DNA of 64,000 nt from Verrucomicrobiia bacterium. Lineage in GTDB: Bacteria > Verrucomicrobiota > Verrucomicrobiia > Verrucomicrobiales > DEV007. The notes under the pieces were generated by a model. It searched no databases. It saw only the letters and a program-made list of their open reading frames with translations, and was not told the origin of the DNA. The stretch is from the NCBI GenBank assembly GCA_030425385.1, contig JAUIAH010000001.1, positions 682,001-746,000 of the forward strand, read 5' to 3'. Shown here piece by piece: positions 38,301-49,000 of the stretch (the first letter of the stretch is position 1; every line of letters starts with the position of its first letter). Both the position numbers and the translations under genes were made by a program.

Positions 38301-39927
38301 TGGTGAAGGCAACGACTATGATCCCGTGGCCGCGTTCACCCACTTTGTTCGGGAAGAGTCAGCCGATTGGTGGAATGGAGAGCAATGGGACTATCCCATG
38401 GGAGACACGCCCTGGACCCAATTAGGCCGAAGCGAATCGCATCCGAACGGCACCAATAGTGGAGAGGAACAGTGGGCGATCCGACGCTGGCATGTGGATG
38501 TGACCGAGCCTACAGCGGTGGCAATTGGCTTTGGAGCTGAATCGATCGGCTGCGACTTCGGAGATGGCTACGACGTATCTGTCTATCTCAACGGCCAAGA
38601 AATTGGAAATCTTTCGATGCCTGCCGGGAGCACCGAACGGAAGCAGGAGACGATTTATGCAACGATTGCCCCAGGGGATCTCATCGACTTGGTGCACAAG
38701 CCGCGCGCCAATGACACCTGTGATCGCGCATCCAGTTGGATGCGGATCGAGTCACCACGGTTGTTTGTGGAGGGGCAGCTCGACTACGGTCCTGTGATTC
38801 TCGGCCAAGCAGTGAGCTTGCCGTTGATCATTTCAAATCGAAGCGAGACACCGGTCACGATTGATGACATTGATCGTCCCGCGGGGATTCAGTTAGACTG
38901 GACGGGAGGGGAAGTGCCCCCGTTCGGCACACAAGTCATTAACGCGACCTTGGCGCCGTCGACGAGCGGTTCCTATGATGGACAGGTCCTCGTTCGCCCG
39001 ATGGATCCTCTAGCGATGTTCGAAGTGCCGATAACGGGCTTTGGTCAGCAAGCAGGTGAGGAAGCCTTTCTGTATGCGCCTTCCACCGCGGGTTCGGTAG
39101 CACCCAACGTGAACGGGGCCGCCACCAGCGCGTCTGAGGGAATCATCCTAACACCTGCAGAGGCCGGCCAAGCAGGTTCGGTGTGGTTTGACCAGCCCAT
39201 TGCGGCGAACAAGGGATTCACGGCAAGGGTGGACGTCTCCATCTCGGATCTAGGCATCGGAGGAGCGGATGGATTCGTCGTCGCGATGCAGAACCACGGG
39301 ACAGGCAACACCACCCTTCTTGGAGGCAACGGCGATTCAAGAGGATTCTACGCAGGTCCCGATCTCACAAACACGCTTGCGATCGAGTTCGATAGTTGGA
39401 ATGCGAACCATGCCAAACTGATTGCGAGCGGTAATCGGGACCAACCGCTGGATTCGCTAGCGTTTCCCGGATACCTAGAGCAGGACGTGAACGTCTCTGT
39501 CCGGGTCGATTACGACCCCGCCGCCAAGCAGTTATCAGCGACCGTTGGGGATCGCGGAAGCTTGATGGCGACGGTGGATTTGCCAGCCATCATCGGTGGG
39601 AGCAACGTCATGTTTGGAGTGACCGCTGGAACGGGAGGAGCGTTTGAGAAACATGTTCTCACAGCATTCCGTGTGTCCACCTGGGAAGTGATGGAGAATC
39701 GAGGCGTGGAACCGGCCAATTCCTTGGCTCGCCCAGACGGGTTCACAGCCCACTGGGAAACGGCGGCTGGGGTGCCGTATGCGCTTGAGTACACCCCAAA
39801 TCTGTCACCACCTCAATGGAGGGTCATCGCCGAGCGTATTGGCACTGGCAATGTCATTGCCTTCACCGACGAAGAACTCGCCCGCATCAGTCAGGCTCGC
39901 GGCTTCTATCGTATCGTCCGCTGGTAG
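35323..39927 (+). CDS. Secreted M11/metzincin-like metalloprotease with PA14 and L-type-lectin domains
   Basis: A 1534-residue protein (GTG at 35323; an ATG at 35338 is an alternative). A hydrophobic signal/anchor segment lies at ~33-45. The zinc motif HEFGHNYGVGH (His434, Glu435, His438, His444) is a perfect HExxHxxGxxH, with a downstream DPMGDGG that matches the Met-turn of gametolysin-like M11 peptidases. Then: two PA14-like beta domains (~650-790 and ~805-965, each with FWIDLNGNG or FWIDLNGDG), a sugar-binding-like region (~970-1150), an ASPM/SPD-2/Hydin-like segment, and an L-type-lectin domain (~1240-1465). The C-terminus (ALEYTPN...W...RGFYRIV) is a module shared with other secreted proteins here. 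Probably digests glycoproteins or matrix. Confidence 0.85.
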   Translation: MKRDLMKRCSRRPNGIAGVSLTSRNLRRLPLRVSLLLALCLCLWSHFHESIPPVAPITKGPSPAGGAPSVAFQKEPIIKVPVIPSTATADAESLAVAHRRVAILRRLCETDPDRAMREALSWSEWITLPEPIRNAVEKPISWRANLDVFPACGGIGKVSRELRHQGIRYEAFVTSPLEDVLSQSQGSIHGVLLGDRVLLGGRGIVPMEEHTADAVAKHLGVEISTWNREDGSGIREDEEAIGLVGGEVFAFASKEERAEVDHGLMALMRSPNPRAMALALQERPLPQELPALALTAASSWTETEKRVLAIRVDFSDEPGEAISQSALETLLVQASDDIEAMAYGKTFLTSTVTPEVFRLPQTAAYYVNGGNHRSGELADDAKALASAAGYTLTDYDIHLYAFGAVGFPYTGLGNIGGGDHWNAGYYDNTHVLVHEFGHNYGVGHASFWQTIGGRPMDRSGLGGDSPIEHEEYGDIFDPMGDGGLPEGQFNMYLRRYLNWISEDNVIKPMTSGIYRIYAFDHPEALEKPTVALQLQAGNSEHYWVGLRRAFPGTDPIANSASVVWAFGGGRTRLLDMTQGSLAEGRTLRDDRTDAGLPVGASFTDPTGAFTLKTVAQGGTGMNAYLDMEVIFHEEGGLYRFFTDTSRSEKGLLGSYVNGSLRGVDQPDWRVSQSIAGQRVDSSLEFTGEGWGNRTEVGITGGTDANWEHFSVQWDGVIDVKNRFRLATSSGDSSRFWIDLNGNGSFESSELVNNHWGAAQGDRVGDYSNWLTAGLYAIRVQYEEEVGGNRFRFVHERPTRRLYDLFTSASELTKGLVGSYIDQSLRAVPEPTDWRVAQSVAGTRIDPELFFVNSGWGNRSAAGLTKGSDADWEDFSVQWDGFIRIHETCRLVTRSDDGSRFWIDLNGDGDYEDALELTNNHWGSGQGETYGELSSRLLPGLYAIRVQYEEGGGGNVMGLSGFLESSYADSTVDWSGRGTQGEQGWSYGYRSVSAGEGNDYDPVAAFTHFVREESADWWNGEQWDYPMGDTPWTQLGRSESHPNGTNSGEEQWAIRRWHVDVTEPTAVAIGFGAESIGCDFGDGYDVSVYLNGQEIGNLSMPAGSTERKQETIYATIAPGDLIDLVHKPRANDTCDRASSWMRIESPRLFVEGQLDYGPVILGQAVSLPLIISNRSETPVTIDDIDRPAGIQLDWTGGEVPPFGTQVINATLAPSTSGSYDGQVLVRPMDPLAMFEVPITGFGQQAGEEAFLYAPSTAGSVAPNVNGAATSASEGIILTPAEAGQAGSVWFDQPIAANKGFTARVDVSISDLGIGGADGFVVAMQNHGTGNTTLLGGNGDSRGFYAGPDLTNTLAIEFDSWNANHAKLIASGNRDQPLDSLAFPGYLEQDVNVSVRVDYDPAAKQLSATVGDRGSLMATVDLPAIIGGSNVMFGVTAGTGGAFEKHVLTAFRVSTWEVMENRGVEPANSLARPDGFTAHWETAAGVPYALEYTPNLSPPQWRVIAERIGTGNVIAFTDEELARISQARGFYRIVRW

Positions 39928-39956
39928 CAAGTTTTCACTCAATTATAGCCCAAAGT

Positions 39957-39972
39957 TCACCCAATAGGGGGA
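39957..39972. promoter_or_regulatory. Palindromic motif upstream of the ELW-repeat gene
   Basis: TCACCC at 39957-39962, a four-base spacer, and GGGGGA at 39967-39972, followed by TAGC. It matches the palindrome at 27625 except for one base in the right arm, and shares the TAGC flank with the site at 35271. It lies 36 bp before the ATG at 40008, in the 80-bp gap after the metalloprotease. Confidence 0.42.
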
Positions 39973-40007
39973 TAGCGGGTTGCGATTCTGCAGTGCATAA
40001 TTGACCA

Positions 40008-43000
40008 ATGAATTTGAGAAAGGAGAGATCTCACAAGTTCCACATAGGCTTGATAGCAATTTTTATAATTCTATTAGTCCTGAGTGCCAATCGATTACTT
40101 CTTGAACCGCGCGATAAGAGTGAACCACCTCAATCGTCGGCAGGACCATTGGCAAACGCTATTCACCATTTCAAATCGGAAGCCGTTACCCAGGCCGAAC
40201 GCTATCAGGGAACAAAGGAAGAAGGGATTCAAGCAACACCCGATCAGGAAAGGGCTTACGCGCATCTGCAACGATTGTTAAGCCATTCAGCCAGCGAGGG
40301 AGAGACAGATGCGTATGCATTTGCTAGCGCAGAGAATGGACGGGTATTAAGAAGCCAGAACCCAACGCATGGTTTTGGGATTGAGTGGGAGGCTAGCCGG
40401 GTTGGAGTGACGCCTACTCGGCCTGGGGAGTCATGGTGTTGGTCCCTTGATATGGAAGGGATCTCGGTTGGTGAGATTACGTTGAAACCTTCGGCGAATC
40501 CGATAGGGAATCTGGAATCAAATACCCGTGTCAAGATCGCTCACAAAGGGTGGTCGGAATGGTATGACAATAGTGCTTCGGGTTTCGAGCATGGCTTCGT
40601 CATTGAGGAGCCGGGTGTTGAGGAGTCGCCTACAGACATACTTCGGGTAAAGATGCGCATGAACACCGATCTTGATGCCGAGTTGTCCAGGAATCGTGAG
40701 GCGATCACGATGAAGGCCAATGAGAGTGAAATGGTTCCGTTGCGTTATGAGAAACTGATAGTCACGGACGCAACGGGTGAACAGTTGGCCGCGCATCTGG
40801 AGCTGGATCCCCAAGACGATGGCAAGTTGTCATCGCTTGACATCGTCGTCGCTCTAAATGATCCCGTTTGGCCGGTGACGATCGATCCTACCTTGGTCAG
40901 CCTAGAGATTGCCGAATTTGATACATCCTCGGGAGCTGGATATGTAGGGGCACCAGTAGTTTTTCAGAATCAGATCTTCTTTATTGCGAATGATGGGGTG
41001 ACGACGTCTGGGCTTTGGAGGAGTGATGGTACCGAGCAGGGTACTCAACTTGTGAAGGATCTCCGGCCGGGTTTTCTGCATTCGGGCGCTGAAGGGTTTA
41101 CCGTCGTAGGCGATAAGCTGCTCTTCCTCGCTCACGACGGAGAAGATCAGAATCACTTCGGTCAGGACAATACTCTCGCACTTTGGGTGACGGATGGGAC
41201 GGAAGCAGGAACGATGCGGCTTGGGAGTGCCACGGTTAGGGACGAAATCCTCGGAGACGACGGGTCCTTTCTCTATTTTTTCCGTCAAGATAATGGCTCA
41301 TTAAATCTTTGGAAAACGGATGGGACCGTTGCGGGTACCTCGCAGATCTCATCAAATCTTCAAGATTACGAGCTTGATCTAATGGAGGTCAATGCCCTCG
41401 GTGAGCTTCCTAGTGGAGGAGCGGCGCGTGTCATATTAGCATTGGTAAACAGTGACGTCCATGTTCGAGTTTTTGATTCCACCGGGGAGATGTTTATCGA
41501 CAAATCCGAAGATGAGCTGGCTGGAGGAGCAGATCTGACTTATCTCAAGAATTTCCTGAATACCAATCCGTTTCCTGATGAGTCGGGCCTATCGCCGAGT
41601 GTGATAAGCAATCTTATTGAGAAAACGAGATTGGTTTCAGGGTATGCCTATCCTCAGGCGAGACATTGGGGAGGTGCAACTCATGATGGAAAAGTGTTCT
41701 TCGTTGCTGAAGATGCGGGAATTGAAACCTTGTGGGTAAGCGATGGCACGACAGGAGGGACTGCACCTTTGATGGTATTGGCCTCGCGAACCGTGCCGTT
41801 TGTCTCGGCCCAGTCGGTACTCTATTTTGTGGCAGACGATGGAACCAACTTTGGTCTGTGGGCGACTGATGGCACCGTCGCCAATACGGTTTTTCTGACT
41901 GCGTTTAGCCCGGGCCGTTCCCCAACTAGCATGATAGCTATTGGGAACACACTCTATTTCACTTCACGTGGACCAACGCAGTGGAACCTCTGGAAAAGTG
42001 ATGGGACAGTTGCGGGGACGATGGCGCTTCATACCGCTAATACAACCGAGCCGCAGGAACTCACGGCGCTCGGAAACTTGCTCGTTTTCTCCCAAGAGTC
42101 GGGAAGCTCTGGCGAAGAGCTCTGGAAGAGTGATGGGACCGTAGCAGGCACCTCCTTGCTCAAGAATATCCGCTCAGGTTCCTACAACGGCTCAAATCCG
42201 AATGGTTTTACCGTGGTTGGCAATCAAGTCTATTTTAGTGCGTTTGACGGAACGGGCGCTCATGTCTGGAAGACGGACGGGACCGGCAATGGGACGGTTC
42301 GGGTTTCCACGGCAGTGAAGAATCCCCAGTTGTTTACGAGTGTTGGATCGACGGTCTTTTTCCGAGGAGACGATTTCACGAATGGGTTCGAGCTTTGGAA
42401 AACCAATGGAACGTCGGGTGGGACCCAGATGGTGAAAGAAATCGGACCAGGACAGACCAACCCTGATATCGCCTATTTGACTAACTTGAATGGGACGTTG
42501 CTCTTCAGGGCGGATGATGATGTCCATGGCTGGGAGCTGTGGAGGAGTGATGGGACGGAGGCTGGCACTTACATGGTTAGAGATACTCTGCCAGCAACGG
42601 GGCCGTACTCTCCCGAAGTGGCTTCTTTTGGAGGTAACTTTTTCTTTGCTATGCCGGTCTCCTCAAGCTTTTTCAGACTATGGAAAAGTGATGGAAGTGC
42701 GCTTGGTACGGCTCAGCTCCCTTTTGGTTACAATGGCTTTGGATCGAATCCCAAGGAGTTCTGCATCTTTTCGGGAAGCCTCTACTTCCAGGCCAATGGT
42801 GGGCTAGAGGGTGCAGAGCTTTGGAAAACGGATGGTACTTCGGCAGGGACTGAGCTTGTTAAGGATGTATTGACTGGCAGTGGTGGCAGTCTCCCCACAG
42901 AATTGACGGTGGTCGGCTCGGAGATGTTCTTTGCTGCAAGAGGAAGCTCGAGTGAGGGCCGGGAGTTGTGGAAAACGGACGGCACCGCTGCAAACACTGT

Positions 43001-46000
43001 CTTGGTCAAAGACATCCGCTCTGGATCCGGAAACTCAGACCCAAAGATGCTGACGGCTGTAGTAAACTTGAAGCAAGGATCTGATAGTGTGGGGCCGCGA
43101 TTGTTCTTTCAAGCTCATGATGGGTCGACCGGCGTGGAGCTCTGGATCTCCGATGGGACGGAGAGTGGGACCAATTTGGTCAAGAACATTAATTCTGGTT
43201 CAAGGTTTTCGAATCCAGATTACCTCACCGAGTTTCAGCAAAAGCTGATTTTTAGTGCAGATGGCGGTAGCTCTTTTGGAGGAGAGGAGCTTTGGATCAG
43301 TGACGGTACATCGGCAGGAACACAATTGCTAAAGAACATCAATCCTGGCCTGTCTCCGTCTCAGCCGGAGAATCTTACCGCCGTTGGGAACACATTGTAT
43401 TTCATTGCCAATGACGGATCCTCTGGGAGAGAGCTGTGGAAAACGAATGGGACGACAGCGGGCACTCTTCTTATCAAAGATATCAACCCAGGAGCCACCA
43501 GCGGATTGCCTGAATTCCAGAATGCATCATCGCAGGGCGTGCGAGAGCCCTATATGATCCCTTTCGGTTCGCTACTGCTTTTCGCTGCGGACGATGGGGT
43601 TCACGGCCGGGAGCTGTGGACGACGGATGGCACGGTTGGGAACACGAACATGCTCAAAGACATTTTCGCTGGTCCGAGCTGGTCCAATCCCATGGGTTTT
43701 GCTTCTCTTGACGGGAAGTTCTATTTTCAGGCGGCCACTGGAGATGCTGGCGCGGAACTGTGGGAGACGGATGGCACGGAGATGGGCACGGTGGCCTTCG
43801 AGGATGTGGCTCCTGGTTCGATGTCCGCCTTTCCCAACCAGATCACGTCGGTGGGGAACACAGCCTTTTATTTTGCACATGACGAGACGCCGAGCTCCTT
43901 CGGGCTTCGGGTTTTTGTGCAGGAATTCACTCTCACGGTGAACGCGGGAGCGGGTGGTTCGGCGACAGGGAGTGGGTCGTTCTTCACCGGGGATGCAGCC
44001 CCGATCACGGCAACGCCAAATGCCGGCTTCTTGTTCAGTCACTGGACGGGTTCTGGTGTGGGTGATCCGAACAGGGCCAACACCACGGTGGGCATGACGG
44101 AGGACCGGACGGTAACTGCTGTCTTCGCTCCTATACGAGACCTCGCGTTGACGGTAGACCCGGCGGGTGCAGGGAGTGTGACCGGAACGGGGCAGTATCC
44201 GGAAGGTGCGGAGGCGGCTATCTCGGCCACGGCCAATGCGGGATTTCATTTCAATTCCTGGTTGGGTGACGGTGTGGCGGACTCCTTGAGCAATTCGACC
44301 ACGGTGAGCATGACGGCGAATCGCTCGTTGACCGCGCAGTTCGACGTGATTGTGGCGTTGACGGTCGAGGGTGGTCCCGCCGCTGGCGGAACCGTGACGG
44401 GTGGAGGAAGCTACGTGGAAGGGACGGAGGCAAGCATCACCGCCATGGCAAATGCCGGGTATCGTTTTGATGGTTGGTCGGGAAGCGGGATTGCTGACAC
44501 GAATGCGGCATCGACCACGGTGACGGTCGATGCGGCGAAGACCGTGACGGCGAACTTTGTGAAGACCTGGGAACTGACGCTCCTGGCTTCTCCATCCGGA
44601 GGAGGCGCGCTGACAGGTGGGGGTACCTTTGATGACGGAGAGTCTGCTAACATTTCGGTCATGCCCCATGCGGCTTACCGTTTTCTTGGGTGGTCAGGCG
44701 ATGGCGTGGGGGATTCGGCGGCCACTTCAACCACGGTGACGATGAGTGCCGATCGCACCGTGACGGCAAATTTCTCCCAAGGGAGTGAGCGTGTGGGTGA
44801 TGGGGGGATCACGACTTATGGATCTAGCAATACACTTTCTAGCTCAATTCAATTGGGTAACAAGGTTCTCTATTTGGGCGATGATTCTATACATGGTGAG
44901 GAACTCTGGGTCACGGATGGGACGGCTGCAGGGACACAGATGCTTTTGGACATTAATCCGGATGGCAGTTCTCATCCTCGGTCTTTCGCGAAGTTGGGAG
45001 ATCGCGTGTTTTTCCGTGCGGGGCATCCAGATTATGGGTATGAAATGTGGGAGTCAGACGGCACGACTGCAGGCACCAAGTTGTTTCAAGATTCGGTTCC
45101 TGGAGCGGGTTCTTCTTATCCTGACCTCGTAAGCTCATGGGGCGATCTTCTCTTTTATCGGGTCTGGGATCCAGCACTGGGAAATGAACTGGGAATCAGT
45201 GATGGGTCACCGGAAGGGACGACGGTCATTGATCTCAACTTAGGGGGAAGCAGTTCTAGCCCTTACAGTTTTGTGACCGTTGCTAACGGGGTGTTTTTCC
45301 GAGCGTATACTTCCAGCACCGGATGGGAGTTATGGTTCAGCGATGGGACGCCAGCGGGTACGCAGATGTTAAAGGATATCAATCCAGGAGGCGATGGCGC
45401 GGGTGGTTGGATGACGGCTTTTGAGGACAAACTCTTGTTCAATGCCTACACACCAGAATCTGGAGACGAATTGTGGATCTCGGATGGGACGCCGTCTGGG
45501 ACTCAACTACTGAAAGACATCGCCTCAGGTAGTGGAGGTTCTGCTCCAGGGGTAATCACCGACCTTGGAAATGGCACCGCTCTTTTCCAAGCCTACACAA
45601 CGGCGACTGGACGTGAGCTTTGGAGGACGGATGGCACCGCGGGGGGCACTCAAATGGTCAAGGAAATCTTGCCCGGGCCCAGCAGTTCGGATTTTTTAGG
45701 TCCAGCGATTCTGAATGGAAACCTCATCTTCCGAGCCAATGATGGAACGAATGGGGAAGAGCTGTGGATAAGCGATGGGACGGTGGCAAACACGCAACTC
45801 TTGAAAGACCTACGGCCAGGTGGAAGTAGCAGTTCACCACGTTCCATGACGACCGTTGGTAATCAGGTGTTTTTTCGTGCCTATGATGATGCTCATGGGT
45901 GGGAACCCTGGGTGACGGATGGCACGAGCGGTGGTACGCAGCGACTAGCCGACCTGTACCCAGGAACGAGCGGTTCCAATCTTGGCTATTTTACTGGGTT

Positions 46001-49000
46001 GGGAAACCAGGTGCTATTCTTGACGAACACGCCAGATCATGGCTACGAGCTTTGGAAGAGTGATGGGACCACGGAAGGAACTGTCTTGGTGAAGGATGCT
46101 GCAGCATTGGGGCCCAATCAAAATCGCCTGGCGAAGCTTGGCCACTCGCTGCTCTTTGCCAGTCAGGGCGGAGGTAATGGACTTGAACTCTATGTCAGTG
46201 ATGGCAGCTCCATGGGCACAGGCCTTTTGAAGGCGTTCCTGCCGGACTTGGCGAGCGGGGATCCTTACGCCCTAACACCTTTTCAGAACCTGGTGATCTT
46301 CAGCGCGGTGGACTCAACTCATGGCCGAGAATTGTGGAAAACGGATGGAACGGAGTCAGGAACGGTGTTGATCAAGGACATCTTGCCAGGGACGGAATCG
46401 GGTAACCCCTTTCTCCTGGAGGAGCACGCTGGGGCGGTTTATTTCTCGGGCAATGACACGAGCGGCAGTGCGAACTATGAGCTTTGGAAAACGGACGGCA
46501 CGGATGCTGGGACGGTGAAAGTTCTGGAAGTGAATGCCAGTGGAAGCGCTTCGCCAAACTTCCTGCGCTCGTTTGCGGGCTCTCTGTTTTTTGATGCCAA
46601 TGATGGAACGAGCAGAAAGATCTGGAAGAGCGACGGAAGTAGCGCGGGGACGACAGCCATCGCCAATGTGTCTCAGTATCACAATTTTGTTGAGGCGGGT
46701 GGAAACCTGTTTTTCGTGGGCCACGAAAATGCGGATCCCGATGGTCGGGAGCTTTGGATGATCGATGGTTTGGGAAATGCTGTGGGCCTTACCTCTGGGT
46801 CTGATAACATGGATTTTACGGGTTTTGAAGAGGCCGATGCCGTGAACGGACAGCTGATTTTCGGAGCCAAGGTTTCTGGGGGGGCGCGTCAACTTTGGAC
46901 CTCTGACGGAACTACTGGAGGTACGCAGGTGCTGAAAGAGGTGGAGGTGGGGAGTGAGTTTCTCACCGTAGAGAATCCATCGCTAGTGGATCAGTTGTTC
47001 TTCATTGGGGATGATCCAACGACAGGCAGGGAATTGTGGGTCACGGATGGCACGGAGGCAGGCACGCGTTTGGTGAAAGACATTCGTCCTGGGACGAATG
47101 GTTCGGCACCGATGGAACTTGCCGAGCATGATGGGCTTCTCTTTTTCAGTGCCTACACCCCGACTTATGGGCGGGAGCTCTGGGTGAGTGATGGCACGGA
47201 AGCGGGAACGCTGATTTACGAAGATGTGATCGGAGGTTTTGGATCGTCGAATCCAACAGCCTTTTGTAGTTTCGGGTCTGGTTTCTATTACTTTGCTCAC
47301 GATGACGCCACCGGAGCCTACGGGCTGCGCACCCTGCAGCCGGATTCGGATGGTGTCTCGGAAACGGTGGAAGCGAACGCTCCGAACAATGGGGATGGGA
47401 ATGGCGATGGAACTCCTGACAGTGAACAGAACCACGTGACGTCCTTACCGATCGCGGACAGCGGCGGAGGCGATCCGCCTTATGTCACGCTTGCAACGCC
47501 TTCAGGCAATCAGTTAGGTGCGGTGGAGGCGATCGACAATCCGGCGCCCGATGAGGAAGAGCCTCCCGTGCCCGACAGCTCTAACCTACCTATTGGGTTT
47601 TTGGGGTTCAATGTGTCGCCTTCTTTGCCGAGTCCTGGATTTAGCACGACGGTCGAAATCCTTTTGCCTCCGAACACAGAAGCAAACCAGTATTGGAAAT
47701 ATGGGGCCGAGCCGGGAAATACAACTCCCCATTGGTATGCGTTTGACTATGATCCCGCGACCGGAACCGGCGCGGTGTTTGAAGCTGGTAAGATTATTCT
47801 TCATCTCGTCGATGGCCTCCGTGGTGATGGCGATCTCACTGCCAATGGAGTGATAGTGGATCCGGGCGCTGCTATTTATGTGACCGAATATGACCTCACG
47901 GTTTCGGCGAATCCAATGGTAGGAGGCACCGTGATGGGGAGCGGGACTTATTTCGTTGGCGATGACGCGGTGATTACCGCGACCCCGACGGCTGGCTATC
48001 GTTTCCTGGCGTGGAGTGGAAGTGGGGTGGATGACCCTACCGGTGCCACGACAACGGTCGCGATGACGGAGGACCGTGTCGTCGTGGGGCAGTTTGTTCC
48101 CAATGGGAGCCCTGGTTTTGTGGGTTGGGAGGACGCCCTTACATTGGCGCCACCAGCGCCGCAGTCTCACTGGCTTCCAAGTGATGATGAGGATGGAGAC
48201 CAAACGAATACGTTTGGAGAATATGTGGGAGGATTGAGCCCGGGACTGAGTAGTGAGTTTCTAGGATTCGCACCGAGTGTTCATTCGGATGGCGGGGCCT
48301 TCTTTTTGCAAGGGGAGATCCGGCTCCGAAACGATGATAGCGATCTCATTTTCAGCCTGGAGTGGAGCGACGACTACCAAACCTGGGAAACACAGAGCCT
48401 GAGCTACAATGGAAGTGCTTGGATCCTGGCACCCGGGGTTTCAGGGCAGCAGTTTATCATCCCAAATCCTGGAACGACGGGACCGAGTGGAGACAATGGC
48501 ATCGACACGGTGCAGGTTCGCGATAGCACAGCGATGGCACCGGGAACCTGGCGTTACGCCCGACTTCGGGTGAGCGACTCCTATGGAAATGAGATACTCA
48601 CGGATGCGATGGGGTTCTATGGCTTTGCCTGTTTGTCAGGCTCGGACACCATCGTGAGCCAGGGATTCATGAAGCCACCTTCGCTCAGAGGAGAGATCGA
48701 TACTGTCAGTGGATCCGATAAAGGGACTGTGACCCCTGTGCAATTGGATCCCTCGGAGCCGATGGTGGCAAACGCCTATCAGAATCACTATATTCGAGGG
48801 ATCGGCGGATCGGTCGACGGGCATTACTATCGCATTTCGAGCAACTCGGCGACGGAAATTGTTCTAGCAACCGGAGTGAACGAAGTGACGGCGTTCACAA
48901 CGGGCGCTCGGTTTGAAGTCGTCCCTTATTGGAGCCTGGCGGAATTATTCGCTTCGGGATCCAATCCCGCCGTGCACGATTCACCCAATGCATTCAGTTT

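Noticed and set aside
43572-44669. Minus-strand frame of 365 codons within the giant gene
   Set aside because: Mirror of the InlB-type repeats; composition is Arg/His-rich without domain features.
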